DNA of 64,000 bases from Sesamum alatum. Taxonomy: Eukaryota > Streptophyta > Magnoliopsida > Lamiales > Pedaliaceae. This document shows, one piece after another, positions 45,875 to 58,217 of this stretch; the first letter of the stretch is position 1; every line of letters begins with the position of its first letter. The stretch lies in assembly GCA_034509735.1 (NCBI GenBank), contig JACGWO010000007.1, forward strand, positions 24,952,046 to 25,016,045, in the 5' to 3' direction. The position numbers and the translations under genes were made by a program. The notes beneath the pieces were generated by a model. That model ran no database searches, was not told where the DNA came from, and saw only the letters and a program-made list of their open reading frames with translations.

Positions 45875-47758
45875 CCGGATCGGTGTATGTGGCTATAGAT
45901 TACATGTTTTACGTGTTCAAGTATGTTGAACGTGTTTAGATCAGCTTTAAAAGCATGTGTTTATTGCTTTTAATTTTCATAATTATTTGTTAAAATTTGC
46001 ATGTTTAATTATGTTGATTAATCATGGATATTTGTGTGATTTTTGAAAATTGGATTTTCTGAAATCTGGGTATTTATTTCAGTTTCTTATATGCAGAATA
46101 AAATAAAAAATAAAAAAAAAATTACAGCAGCAGCAGTCGCTGCCGGTCGACAGCAGGCTGCCTGCTGTCGCGCGCCCAGGCGTGTGTGCAGGGCGCGCGG
46201 GTGCACGACGCAGCCGCACGCGCTGGACGTGCATGGTGCTACCGACTGTGCTCGCCTGCGCTGGTGGCCGCGCGCGCGGTTGCTGCCGGCCGCGCACGCT
46301 GGGCATGCATGCACGTGCGGCCGGCCGACACGACCGAATAGCTGGGCTGTTTTTTCGCTGTTTTTTGGTATATTTAATTTATGGCTGATTTAATTTTAGT
46401 TGAGAATTATTTTTTCTAAAATTAAATTGCGTAAGATTAGTTTGGAAAAGGTTCCCAAACAAAAAAAAATGTACATGGGTTGTACGAGGTTTCTAATATC
46501 CATTTTTAATTGCAGTTTTGACATGTATTTTTCTGCATTAAATTATGTTATGGAATGATATTGGATATCATTTATTTAATACATGGTTTGTAGTATTTGG
46601 AGCATGATTATATTGGATATGTAATTGTGTTGTGTTTTGTTAATTAGATTAACAAGGGATGATCACGAAGCCCATTGACCTGTGTATGGTTTTTAAATTC
46701 CTTTTGGGTGGGGCCTGCGTGCCTCTTGTTTTGGGACTATTATCTTCCACTTTCGTCTCATGATGTTAAGGCTTGTCTTTTTTCTTTTATTTCCCATGTA
46801 TTCTATTTCTCTTGTAATGAGAGTAGTTAGGAAATTTTTGGTAAGGTTTTACATTTTATGTATAATGAGGCAAGCCCACGGAGAAAAAGGAGGCCTACGT
46901 TGGACGGAGGCCCAAGGGGAGACATCAAGGCGAGACAAATAGAGTACAAGGCTCATTGGCTTGTCATTGGGTTAATTTGTTATAATAGTGTAGGATCACC
47001 CTAGACAGACCATAGACTCACTGCTGGCTCAGTGGGTCCCATAGGTTGGGCTCGTGATCATCCAACAGGGTTATGCTAGATTTACTTGCATGCGATGTAT
47101 TTATTTAAATGCTTTATAATATTAGATATTTACGCATGAAAAATATTAATGTGATGAGGTGTCGGTCAATAATTTCGAACTCTCACTTGGTTGGACCAAG
47201 TTAAAAATATTAGGCCCATGACAGACTTGGATCAAAATGGTTTTGATCTGTCAAAACCTTCTATCCATAGCAATGTCGTGAGGAAGATACCGCTACCCAA
47301 GTGTGGTCTCACCAGTCGTGGCACATTTGGAATAGAGGAAAGCTGCACCATTATTGTGAACAAAGATTACGCTCACTGTTTCCCTGTCTCACGAGTCGTG
47401 GAGGGCGACAGTTGAGGTATGATTTGGTTGATGGGTCGGGCCTAACATCGAGTAGCATGATTCACTTGGAGTCCTCGGGATCATGTGAAGAGGTGAGGCA
47501 GAATATCTTAAGAATCTCATCGGTTGAAAATGGTATTGGATACCTCCCACGAGGCTTTTCCCATGTGAATCGTAAAAGCGGGGCATGAGAATTGTGCTTG
47601 TGGATCCCAAGTCCACTAGGAAATGGTTTCCCGAAACCCCATTTGAGAGTGATGGGCTTTCGCAGAAATAGTGGGAGGGGTTAATGACTAAAGGACCAAG
47701 TCTTAACTTGAACATAATATTGTTATAATCTACTGGATGTTATTCTATTTAACTGTTG
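45875..47758 (+). other. gag leader of element C
   Basis: Family layout: GC-rich tract about 46123-46340 with many TG/CA steps, inverted-repeat arms 46657-46673 (one extra base) and 47048-47063, and palindromes 47310-47320 (one change) and 47390-47400 (perfect). The usual gag start is AGG instead of ATG at 47759-47761. No supported coding region. Confidence 0.75.
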
Positions 47759-48640
47759 AGGTCTAAGAATCCATTAACCCTTATACTTGAGACGAATAAG
47801 TCTAATGGAACGTATTACCACGCCTGGCTGTGAAATCTTAAGATGGTCTTAGATTTCAAAGAACCAGACTTATATTCTGGTTAAGATTTTTCCTCATATC
47901 CTGCCGGAAAGGTCATCGCCCAAAGAACGTTTGACGTTCAAAAAGAGGCTTGATGACAACTGGAAGGTCTGCAGCATCATACTGGCATCATTGATAATGA
48001 GATGCAGAAGCAGTATGATAGGCTGGAGGATGTTGGCTCGATGATGCTTCAATTGCAGCAAGACTATGCAGTCCCAGACCGGCATGTTAGATATACTGCA
48101 ATGAAGGCATTCTTCGGAGCGAAGACGATAGGAGGATCGTCGGTACAAGAGCATGGAGTGATGATGCTATCCGTTGTGGAAAAGCTCAAAGACCTCCAAG
48201 CTGATCTCGAAAGAGAGATGTACATCGACGTGATCCTTCAGTCTCTTCTCCCCTCACTCGACCTATTTATAGTCAACTACAACATGAGTGGGCTTGAGAA
48301 AGACCTTAATGAGTTGATAAAAATGTTGGTCCAGTACAACGTAACGATTGAAGAATATGCACCGACGGTACTAATGAGGAGGCTTCGACCTCTAAAGCGA
48401 AAGGCAAGGATGTCGGACGCAGGAAGAAGAAGAAGGCTCAAGCAATATCAGTCGCTTCCAGCACTTTGAGTGCTCCTATTACACCGCTGGGCTGGGGTAA
48501 AGGAAAGAGGAAAAGGGTTCGGCAGTCAGAGGTTCCAAATGATGTTTGCATTAACTGTGAGAAAAGGGGCATTGGAAGAAGGAGTTTCCTAAAGCCCCTC
48601 TCCAATGAAGGTGACATTTGAATTGAGTATCAACATGATC
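47759..48640 (+). pseudogene. gag: gag remnant of element C
   Basis: The start codon position reads AGG followed by the family's SKNPL codons. The first 80 codons are broken by stops. Frame 48002-48469 is a readable gag core (KQYDRLEDVGSMMLQLQQDY, SSVQEHGVMMLSVVEKL, MYIDVILQSL, NELIKMLVQYN). The nucleocapsid knuckle region (NDVCINCEKRG, near 48540-48600) is frameshifted. Only about half of gag is readable and it lacks its start. Confidence 0.9.
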
Positions 48641-51018
48641 ACTGTTCTATTCTTTGGCATTGGATACCAATCGTTCATGACCTGTGCATGGTTCATAGGT
48701 GATGATAAGTAATAGAAAGCTAAGGCAGACGATCCTAAAGTCTAGCAATGGCGAAACTGTTTCTGCAAAGACTAAGGACTACTTAGCCTTAGTATTTATC
48801 ATGTTAAGATTGTGTCTACGGGAATTATGTAACCTAGCATGATCAAAATATGTTCCATTTATTGTTGGACAATTTTGGATATAATAATTTGATCAATAAA
48901 ATTACTTTTATTTGACAAAGAATGGAGATTCTGATCTGCTAGGTTTGGTACATAAACACTTGACACTGTCCCATAATTGGATTATGAAAACTCAAAACAA
49001 ATGACTAAAAAATGGATACAATCAAGATGAACTTACGGATTTGGCATGTATGGCTAGGTCAGTTTCCTTTAGTTAAGGATGAGGAGGTTGGAAGATCCAA
49101 AGAGTCTAGCAATAGATGATTTGGATATGCTAGCTTGCAAATCTTCTCTGAGAAGGAAAAGACTAAAGGGCCATTTTGTTAGACAAAGTGGGCTTAGTGA
49201 TAGTCTATTGGATTGGATCCAAATTGACTTCTATGGATTACTGAATACAGGACCAGAAGAGGGTTCACAAGTCTAAGAACCTTTGGTAGGTTCGGTGAAT
49301 TGCACTTGGAGTGGTGAACCAAACTGGTCACCTTTCGATTAGATCGAGAGGGTGTGTATTTAGTGGGCATGCCAATAGCCTATTGGATTAGATCCAAAAA
49401 GAACATCTGTAAGGTTGTTGAATACACAAGACTAAAAGAGGATTCACAAGTCTAAGAACCTTTGGCAATTTCGGGGTATTAGACTTGGAGTGGTGAATCA
49501 AATTGGTTACCTTTTGATTAGATCGAGAGTACCTGTATTCAGTGGAAGTTCTTGAATATCCAAATGAGGATGGAATTCTCAATCAGTGAAATTCTTATTG
49601 AAGCGGCCATGGTTGAATGGTCTGTGATAAGGGAGAAAACAAACCCTGTTGGACCTGGTTCGCTCGGTATTTTCACTGAAGTTACCTTAGCCCATCTAGA
49701 CATGGACTTCAAAGTTGCTAGGTTGAGAAACATGCACTTTCTTAAAGTCATGATCTAGTTACCATATTGGATATGGTTTGGAAAACCTGTATCCTACAAA
49801 GTTCTTTAGTATATGGGATGGTCCTACATATGTCAAGGGACTAGTAGGAAGACAGACTAGACCGATGTCTGATTTGTGCAGGTCTAGTGCATAATAAATG
49901 CAAACATCAGGTTATTTTCCACTAACTATATTCCAGTCCTCCCAGGGACGACCAGAATACCTTAGATACCTGATGAATACAGGTTTCTGGGTCTGACCGG
50001 TTAATTGGAGCATAATCCAAAAGACAAGTGGAGAAGCAATGTTGGAGATCGAGATTAGATCAATGGCTTGGAGCTGCAGGATCCGTCATGAAATTCAAAC
50101 TGGGTTTGAGATTTCATGTAATTGGAATATTCATTTTGACGAACCCATACGATGTATGACTCGGTTAATAACGAGCATTAGGGTCAGTGGGAGTGTGGTA
50201 GTGTTCTAAATGTTAAGTGTGTAACGTCTTATTCATTTGGAATGAAATTAAGACGTTAGGAAACACTAGAAACATGAGCATTGTTCACGCAATTCTCCAT
50301 GAATAGGGTCAAGCTGTCCAAAACTTAGTCACCATTGACTAATGAGGAAGCTTAGATATTTTACATCCCCTACGTCTTTGTCGTACGCATCATGGGTATG
50401 TTGTTCGGTGCACAGGGCCTGGTGTTCTTTATGCATCATACATAACAACGGATATCGGGTGTGTACCGACAAGGCAATAGACAACAGTTGAGAGCAGTCT
50501 TTAAGACCTGAATAAGGATTAGAGAAGTATTCTCGATGCACAGTTTATGGAGAGTTGATTCTGGAAGGCTATAGCAATACTAGCTTCTAAAATCATGTGA
50601 ATAATATTTAGTCTTAATGGTGAGTGTGGTAGCTTGGAAAGGTTCCAAGCAGGATACCATGATGTTTCATCATGAAAATCGAATATATGCCAACCTTGGA
50701 AGTTGTTTCTGGAAAGTGGTTTGGATGAAAATAACACCCATTGGATGGATGTAGTACCTAGCACGGTCGAGCCACTAGTTGCCTTGGAGGTTGACAACTA
50801 GGCTATGGCTTAAAGCCTTTTGGGCCCGAGATCTCATCACAAGATCCATGGAAAATGCTTAGACTCTCACCATCTGCAGGTAGTGATGGTAGGAATAGAT
50901 GAGATACGGTTGGACTGTATTACCTCGGCAGAAAAATAAAGTAGACCTGTGAGACCAAGCTGGTATCGCAGATTACTCATTCTCAGAAGGTTCAAAGAGA
51001 CATGGGTAATTGGCTTTG
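48641..51018 (+). pseudogene. pol: pol remnant of element C
   Basis: Scattered short matches to the family in order. Protease region near 48640-48720. Zinc-binding and integrase start in frame 49079-49276 (DLDMLACKSSLRRKRLKG, LLDWIQIDFYGLLN). An integrase segment is present twice (49206-49550). Then WDGPTYVKGLVGRQTR (about 49815-49860) and an RNase H stretch around 50610-50660 (VVAWKGSKQ) come before the end. The reverse transcriptase is largely missing between about 50110 and 50500. Stops in every frame make this a long-dead copy. Confidence 0.85.
49206..49550 (+). repeat. Tandem duplication of about 175 bp inside integrase remnant
   Basis: Copies 49206-49380 and 49381-about 49550 both start TATTGGATT-GATCCAAA and share CACAAGTCTAAGAACCTTTG, GACTTGGAGTGGTGAA and GATTAGATCGAGAG. 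The other copia copies have this segment once. Divergence between the units shows the duplication is old. Confidence 0.85.
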
Positions 51019-51033
51019 AGGTCAAGTGGACAT
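51019..51033 (+). promoter_or_regulatory. Degraded polypurine tract of element C
   Basis: AGGTCAAGTGGACAT directly before the 3' LTR. The GGGAGAT of intact relatives is altered to GGACAT. Confidence 0.7.
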
Positions 51034-53735
51034 TGTTAGAATAGGTGACCAGAAAGCAAATTGGGTTGGCGATTTTGGGAACTATTCGTCAATCTTTATT
51101 AATACAATATTATCCTAATGAATAGAGTAAGTATTCATCACTGGCACTGTGTTTGTTGTGTTTACTACTAACATTGAACGGCATTTCAACATAAAAAAAT
51201 GCCCACAGACCAATTGGATAACCTATGTAGTTGGGCTGCGCATTGGATGGCGGCTATGAAACCAACTTCTGAGGGTTGGTTTGAAATATTCAAAGTCGAG
51301 GACCTCAAGACTGGGCATCGAGTGTCCTATTGAGACTTGCACTAAGTATTGCATTCACTAGGTGAGTTTCGAGTTTCATCAGCGACAGACGAAGGTCGTC
51401 TATGAAATTTTAGTGGGTTAGTTGACAAGGTGGTCGACTGACTGAAGTGACTCGCGGGAATCGTCATATGGAAGCCTTGGAGGCTTGGTCGGTATGACTA
51501 TAATTCCCGCTTCCGATAGTACAGGATTAGTTAAGTGCATATGAAGGTTGTATCTTCGATCTGGTGAGAGGTGATCATTCTGTAAGATGGTCATTATAAG
51601 CCTTGTCCAGTGCAGTTGGAGTATGTGGCTAGTGTTAGAATAGGTGACCATGTAGCCAATCTTGGCAGGCGAAATGTAACCTATGTCCAGACAATTTCAA
51701 GGATTTGATAAATTATTAATGAATAAGAAGTGATATTCATTTGGCATTATTTTGTTTATGTTCACTTTATATGCTTTATATATCTGTTCACTACACAAAC
51801 AAAGCCTACGGACTGAAAACGTATTTCGGGGACTGGGACTACGCTTGGAGATAGGTCCATGAAATCAGTCCTGCCGAATCAGTCCGGAAATCTCCAAGTC
51901 AAGGAATCTCGAAAATAGGTACCGAGATTCCCCTTGAGACTTGCACTAAGCATCTGCTGTCGTATTTCATCGACGGGCGACGAAGGTCTTCTAAGCAATG
52001 TTAGTGGGTTAGCCTGCTAGGGAGCAGCTGACTGAGGTGACTCGGGGGAATCGTCTTACGGAGGATCTTGAGTAGGGTTGGCCAGGTATGATGTGTATTC
52101 CCGGTTCCAATAGTACAGGTAAAGTCCTTTGACGTGGGGAACTGCTGAGTTTACCTGTATATTAAGGCTGTATCTTAGATATGGTGAGAGATTGCCAAGA
52201 AGCACTTGAGTAGTCATAAGCCATGTCTAGTGCAGCTCCGGTGTATAGAGTGAAAGTAGTTTCCAAGAAAGGATCTGTCTCCTGTCAAAAGGCATTGACA
52301 GTTGAATCTCACAAATGCTCTGTGCCTTGTCCCAAAAATCTGTGGCCACAGTAATTGAACAGAAGGGAAGGTTTCCTTTGCGTCGTTTAGTAAAGGACAG
52401 ACCGACACTTAGGTCAAAAATGGGTACCTGCATTTTCCGTGCCCTAGACCCTAAGTTGTGAGACCATAGACAGAAGGACAAGTGTACTGTTAGAGCCTAA
52501 ATGTTCATCCCCTCAAATTCACCTAGTCTCTAGTGCCATGGGCCATTGCTAGATGGCCACCCATGGTAACGGGCGGATTCTAGGAATCTGACCAAATCTA
52601 GCTGAAAGGTGAACCTAAAGAGTCACACACAATCCGCACACATAAAGTATTTAATTTAGAATTAAATATTTGGAGAAATGGAATGATTAAATTAGATTTA
52701 ATCGGGTCCTTAATTTTTTTAGAAAGAATTAATTCCTTTTATTGGATAAAAGAGATTTATCTAATAAATTAGATTTATTAGAAAATTAATTTAATTGGCC
52801 TAAAATAAATATTTACATTTATTATATTTATTTCTTGCCCTTGGAATATTTAAATAGGTTTTAAATATTCCATTAAATTAAATTAATGGTTGAAATTAAA
52901 AGGAGAAGATGGATGGCTAGGATTAATTTGACTAGGTCAAATTACTACTTTGACTAGGACTTTGACTAGGTCAAAATCCTAGTCAAATTAGTCTTCTAGA
53001 GTTGGAGTTTGAAGACGATTAAACTCCTCTATAAATAGTCCGAGTCCTTCACCTTTAGAGAGATGATGAAACTTCAAAACACACACACACACACACACAC
53101 TCTCTCTCTCTCTCTCTCTCCTCTCTCATCCGCCCTCTCTCTCTCATTTTTTCTCCAAGAAAATACTCCTTCTTCTTTTGTGTTAACAATTGAACATAAG
53201 GAGGATTAATCCCGTTAAACAATAACGTGTGATTGATCCGTCCTCTCCACATAAAATACTTGTTCGTTCGCTAGCACGACGTACAAGATACGTGGGCGGA
53301 TTGCGTGTCACAATTTAGAGGATCTCACATACGAGATTTTGGAGCAAATTGGGGAACAACGAGAGTACCGGTTAGAAGAGGAAAACGACAAACTGGTAGG
53401 TCTCTTTTATGTTTCGTCCTCTTCTATTTTTTTAATCCTATGGCCTCCGTGATTGCATGTATGTTTTAATTCATGAGATACACCGAACACCCGGGAACTT
53501 CAAGGGTGCACCCCTTGAACGTGTTTTAATTTTATACGAATAATGCATGTTTAAATTTTGCAATTTACATTTATACCACGCTTCCGCATTCGCGCTATTT
53601 CCCGGGACGATCCACACGCCTTTCTCAGGCTTGCAGCGAGGACGGCGGATTCCAAGATAGGATCTATCCCCTGTCAGTACATGACGGTGATGTCTCCAAT
53701 GCACTCTGAGATGGTTTAGACTCTGAAAGTCTATG
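51034..53735 (+). mobile_element. 3' LTR of element C, split and truncated
   Basis: Pieces 51034-51632 and 53628-53735 match the 5' LTR up to about its first 700 bp. The interruption is a solo A-type LTR. After 53735 (CTCTGAAAGTCTATG) the sequence passes straight into the leader of element A1, so the other kilobase of this LTR, everything between, and the A1 LTR and PBS were deleted. Confidence 0.85.
51633..53627 (+). mobile_element. Solo A-type LTR in the C 3' LTR
   Basis: 1,995 bp, TGTTAGAATAGGTGACCATG to CCTTTCTCA. Flanks GGCTAG and GGCTTG suggest an imperfect 5-6 bp duplication. TATA box TATAAATA at 53030-53037, TTGAC/GGTCAA cluster 52928-52974, conserved block about 52520-52632, (CA)n at 53079-53100 and (TC)n at 53101-53120. 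Confidence 0.9.
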
Positions 53736-55461
53736 ACTTTGTGATGGAAGGGCCGTGTGCGCGCGCGCGCCTGCGTAGGGCAGGCGCACGCTCCGCGCCT
53801 CTGCCCGCGTGCGCCAGCCTGCCGGCGCGCGACCGTGCAGAGAGCTGCCGACCAGGCGCGCAGTGCGCGCCCCAGTCAGGCAGCGCCTGTGCGCCGCAAG
53901 GGCAGCAGGCTGGGCCTGCTGTCCTGCGTGCGCCGGCTGACTGTTGCCGGCGGCGGCAGTCAGTTGACGGGGTCGTTTCATTGTTTTCAGTTTTTTAATT
54001 TTTTTTGGGATTAATTCTGAAAATTCGTTTTGTTTAAAATTTTGCATATTTTTAAGAACATTATTTTGGGAGGTTAATTTTATTAGATTTGGAATCCCGG
54101 GGTAACTTACCTGCAAATAACGAGGAAGGGTCTTCCTAAAACGGGAATAATTACTGCCAACGGTTGTACCATATTTTTCATATGTGGCCCATTTATTTTA
54201 TCTTGGATTAACGTGATTGGTAATCATGGAATGTTAGCCTATATTTATGTGATTGGATCATATGATTATGTGCGTTGAATGAAAATGGATGATCACGAGC
54301 CCTAGACCGAATGTATGGTTTAATTTTATGTTGGGCCTGTGTGCCTCTTTTTTTACTTTCTCCTTCTCCGCTTTCTAGTTGCCTTGGAATCATAAGGCAT
54401 TCTTTCTCCCTCCTAATGTACTCCCCCCGGGTTTTTGCTGGGGTTTCTTTTTAAATATATAATGAGAGTAGAATAGGAGTGAGGATTTATTTTATGTATT
54501 TGGTGGAGAAGAAGGAAGGTCCACATGGAGAGCCCAGAATGGAGGATCCAAGGCGTTTCCATGAAGATGAAAGAGAAAAAGAGACCGTGGCCCATCAGAA
54601 TGATTATTGGGTTACTATTAATGTAATAGTGTAGGACCAACCCTAGATTGACCATAGATCCACTGCGGGCTCAGTGGATCGCATAGGATTTGGGCTCGTG
54701 ATTATCCAACAGGGCGTGCTAGGCTTTAATTTTGCATGTGGTTATTATGATGGATGAATGGTGTTTTATTTATCATATAACTACTATGGGATACAATTTA
54801 TTTATTTACGCATTGTGGATGAATGTGTTAATATTTACTTATGAGATCTCAATCATTTACTACTCTCACATTGGTTGGACCAATGTCCAAATATTAGACC
54901 CTAGACAAAATGGACATGGACTCTAGGAGTTTGTCCATGCCTTCCAGTCCATGGCATAGTGAGGAAGCTGATTTAGGTCGATAGCGTGGTCTCACGAGTC
55001 GTGGCACGTCTATCGTACTTAAAAGAAGCTGCACTATGTCATGAACGAAAAATAGACCACTGTTACCTGTCTCACGAGTCGTGGAGGTAGCAGCGGGTCT
55101 ATGATTCGGTTGATTGGGTCGGGTCTAACGTCCGATTAACATGATTCGCTTGGAGTCCTCGGGATCATGTGAAAGGGTAAGGCAATAATCTTGGGAATCT
55201 CGTGGAACGAGAATGGTATGGTATACCTCCCACAGGATTTTTCCCTTGCGAATCGTAAAAGTGGGGTATGGGAAAATTCGCTGTGGATCCCAAGCCCACT
55301 AGGAAAAGGTTTCCCGAAAACAACATTTGAGAGTATCGTGTTTTCGTATAAATAGTGGGAGCATTAAATGACTAAAGACCAGGCATTTAATTATTTATCA
55401 AACCTCCGTCTTTTAAATTCTGCTGATCGCGAACTCTGTTTTTTAAATGTAGATTTAGGAA
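53736..55461 (+). other. gag leader of element A1, 5' truncated
   Basis: Lacks PBS and the first couple of hundred bases. GC-rich tract about 53746-53972, inverted-repeat arms 54287-54302 and 54692-54707 (one change), perfect palindromes 54993-55003 and 55073-55083, the latter 379 nt before the gag start. Open frames over the GC tract are composition artefacts. Confidence 0.8.
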
Positions 55462-56566
55462 ATGTCTAAGAACCCTTTATCAACCATACTTGAGAGCAAC
55501 AAATTCAATGGAACCAATTACAACGACTGGTTGCGCAATCTCAAGATAGTCCTGGATTACGAGAACCAAGGCTACGTCATGGATGAGCCTCTCCCTAGGA
55601 CCTTACCGGATGGATCCACGCCAGAAGAACGTGAGGCGTTCGAGACTTGGCATAAGGATAATCGGAAGGTCCGTAGTGTCATACTTGCTCAATGAAGAAT
55701 GAGATTCAAAAGCAGTATGAAAGGCTAGATGATGTCCGTTCCATTATGGCCCGCCTTAAGGATTGCTATGCAATCCCGGACCGGCATACTAGGTATGTCG
55801 TGACTAAGGCATTCTTTGGAACCAAAATGACCGAAGGATCCTCTGTACAAGAGCACGGGGTTAAAATGCTTACCCTGGTGGAAAAGCTCGAGGACCTAAA
55901 GGCAGGACTCGATAATGAAACGTACATAGATGTGATCCTTCAGTCTCTCCCACCCTCCTTCGACCAATTCATTGTCAACTATAACATGAACGCACTTGAG
56001 AAGGGCAATCATGAGTTGATCAATATGTTGGTGCAATACGAGGTAACGACCAAAAAGTCCATGCCTTCGATATTGTTTGGAGGTGCTTCAACTTCCAAGA
56101 CGAAAGGCAAGGGTGCCGGACATTGAAAAAGGAAGAAAGGGAAGGGAAAGCCGTCAAAGCAGCTACGAATACTAAGAGTGTTCCCATTGCCAAAGAAGGG
56201 AAAGGCAACGGAAAGGGAAAGGTTGTCTCCAAACGACAGTCGAGGGTATATGACATATGTATCAATTGCCGTGAGAAAGGGCATTGGAAGAGGGAGTGCC
56301 CCAAACTCCTCTCGAACCAAGGTATATTTGTGATTGAGGTTAATATGATCACTAATTCTGCCTGTTGGGTATTAGATACCGGTTGTGGAGCTCACATTTG
56401 CAATGATTTGCAGGTACTGAAAAGAAGCAGAAAACTGGGTAGCGCGGATATGATCCTGAAGCTTGGGAATGGCAAGGCCATCTCAGAAGAAGCAGTAGGA
56501 TCCGCCACTCTAGTACTTAGTGATTATATTAGTATAGAATTAGAGCAAGTTTAATATGTACCTAGT
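55462..56566 (+). pseudogene. gag: gag and protease of element A1, broken
   Basis: Starts MSKNPLSTILESNKFNG. A one-base deletion near 55690 shifts the frame; the gag core continues in 55692-56126. A TGA at 56124-56126 replaces the tryptophan before the Lys/Gly linker. Frame 56123-56554 carries the linker, CCHC knuckle (CINCREKGHWKREC, all four zinc ligands present) and protease DTGCGAH, ending at a TAA (56552-56554). The lesions are single-base, so the copy is moderately old. In function it equals the B4 gag-protease. Confidence 0.93.
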
Positions 56567-58217
56567 ATGATTAAAAATATCATTTCCATTCCATTGTTAG
56601 ACAATAGTGGTTATGAGTTTATTATCAATAAAAATTGCTTTTATTTGATGAGGTGTGGAATTGCTCATCTACTTGGTACACTTAATAATGGGCTCTATAT
56701 CTTGCAAGAAACGAACTTCGTTCTTAACGCTCAACACAAACGTAAAATAGATAATAACGGGAATACACGAATGTGGCACGCTAGGCTAGGTCACATATCT
56801 CAAGACAGGATGAAAAGATTGGTAGACTCAAAGAACCTAGAGGTAGGGGACTTGAGTGAGCTACCGACTTGGGAATCCTGTCTAAGAGGGAAAATGAGCA
56901 AGAAGCCCTTTGTAGGACAAAGCAGGCTTGCCACAGGTCTGTTGGACTTGGTCCATACAGACGTATGTGGACCACTAAAGACGCAGGCCCGAGGTGGGTT
57001 CTCCTACTTCATAACCTTCATTGATGATTATTCACGGTATGATTATGTATACCTGATGAGGTACAAGTCTGAAGCTCTTGAGAGGTTTAAAGAATTCAGA
57101 CTTGAAGTGGAGAACCAAACCAATTGCAAAATTAAAGTCCTACGGTCAGACCGAGGCGGAGAATACCTTAGTACCGAGTTCCTTAATTATCTAAAAGAAA
57201 ATGGTATAATTTCAGAATGGACACCTCCCGGGACACCACAGTTAAATGGTGTCTCTAAAAGTAGGAATCGAACCCTGTTGGACATGGTTCGATCCATGAT
57301 GAGTTTTACCAAATTGCCCTTATCCTTTTGGGGCTACGCATTGGAAACGGTAGCCAAGTTGTTAAATTTGGCGCCAACCAATGTATTGACCTAAACGCCA
57401 TATGAAATATGGCACGGCAAGCCTGCGTCCTACAATTACTTGAAAGTGTGGGATAGCCCCGCATACGTCACGAGGTTAGTGGGAGATAAGCTAGAATCCA
57501 GGTCTAGCTTATGCAAGTTCATTGGATACCCTAAAGAAACTGCAGGTTATTACTTTTATGACCCCTTGGAACAAAAGGTGTTTGTTTCAAGGAACGCAGT
57601 ACTCTTGGAACAAGGCTTTCCAGAGGATATCCAACCTGATGAACTGATCATTGAGGAATCAAGTGATGGAAATCAATCATCAGAGGTAGCCGCGGACTAT
57701 TCACTTAGAGGATACAGGATAGATACCCGAAGGGCTGACCAACCTCGAGAAGTCCAGCATGCTAGGCATGAAGGATAGCCTCAGGAAAGGCCAGCTCCTA
57801 TACAGTCAGCGCCCACAGTCACCACTGACGTTCCCGTTCTCCGTAGGTCAACTAGAGAGTCCAGACCTCCAGTGAGATATGGCTTTCTAAATGCGACTAG
57901 TCTACTGGATAACGATCCTAAGACATACGGAGAAGCGATGTCTGACATCGACTCCGGGAAATGCTTGAGGCCATGAAAACCGAAATGGACTCCGTTAGCG
58001 AGAACCAAGTCTGGAGACTTGTAGACCCACCAAAAGGTGTTAAGCCAGTTGGCTGTAAGTGGGTCTATAAGCGCAAACTTGTCGTTGATGGAGAAGTCAC
58101 AACTTTTAAGGCTAGGCTAGTAGCTAAAGGGTACACTCAACGACCCGGGGTCGATTTTGAGGACACCTACTCGCCGGTAGCCGTGGCTAAATCCATTCGG
58201 ATCCTGCTCACCATAGC
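56567..58217 (+). pseudogene. pol: Integrase and partial reverse transcriptase of element A1
   Basis: Frame 56567-57394 has the zinc-binding region (WHARLGH, then SCLRGK with the first cysteine position reading TWESC) and core motifs HTDVCGPL, VLRSDRGGEYLS and PGTPQLNGVSKSRNRT: the catalytic glutamate position reads lysine. A TAA at 57392-57394 and a TAG at 57776-57778 interrupt it. Frame 57440-57778 is the linker. A one-base deletion near 57960 leads into frame 57961-58217 with the RT start (VGCKWVYKRK, GVDFEDTYSPVAV) up to SIRILLTIA, where a B-type LTR interrupts it. The catalytic RT half is therefore absent from the window. Confidence 0.92.

Larger units (their letters stand above)
44134..53735 (+). 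mobile_element. Copia element C, old and decayed
   Basis: Plus-strand element: 5' LTR 44134-45860, PBS 45863-45874, leader to 47758, gag-pol remnant 47759-51018, degraded polypurine tract 51019-51033, 3' LTR 51034-53735 truncated and split by a solo A-type LTR. Inserted in the gypsy protease; the left flank TATAT (44129-44133) would be the target duplication, but the right flank is lost. It has the most stops of the plus-strand copies. Confidence 0.9.
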
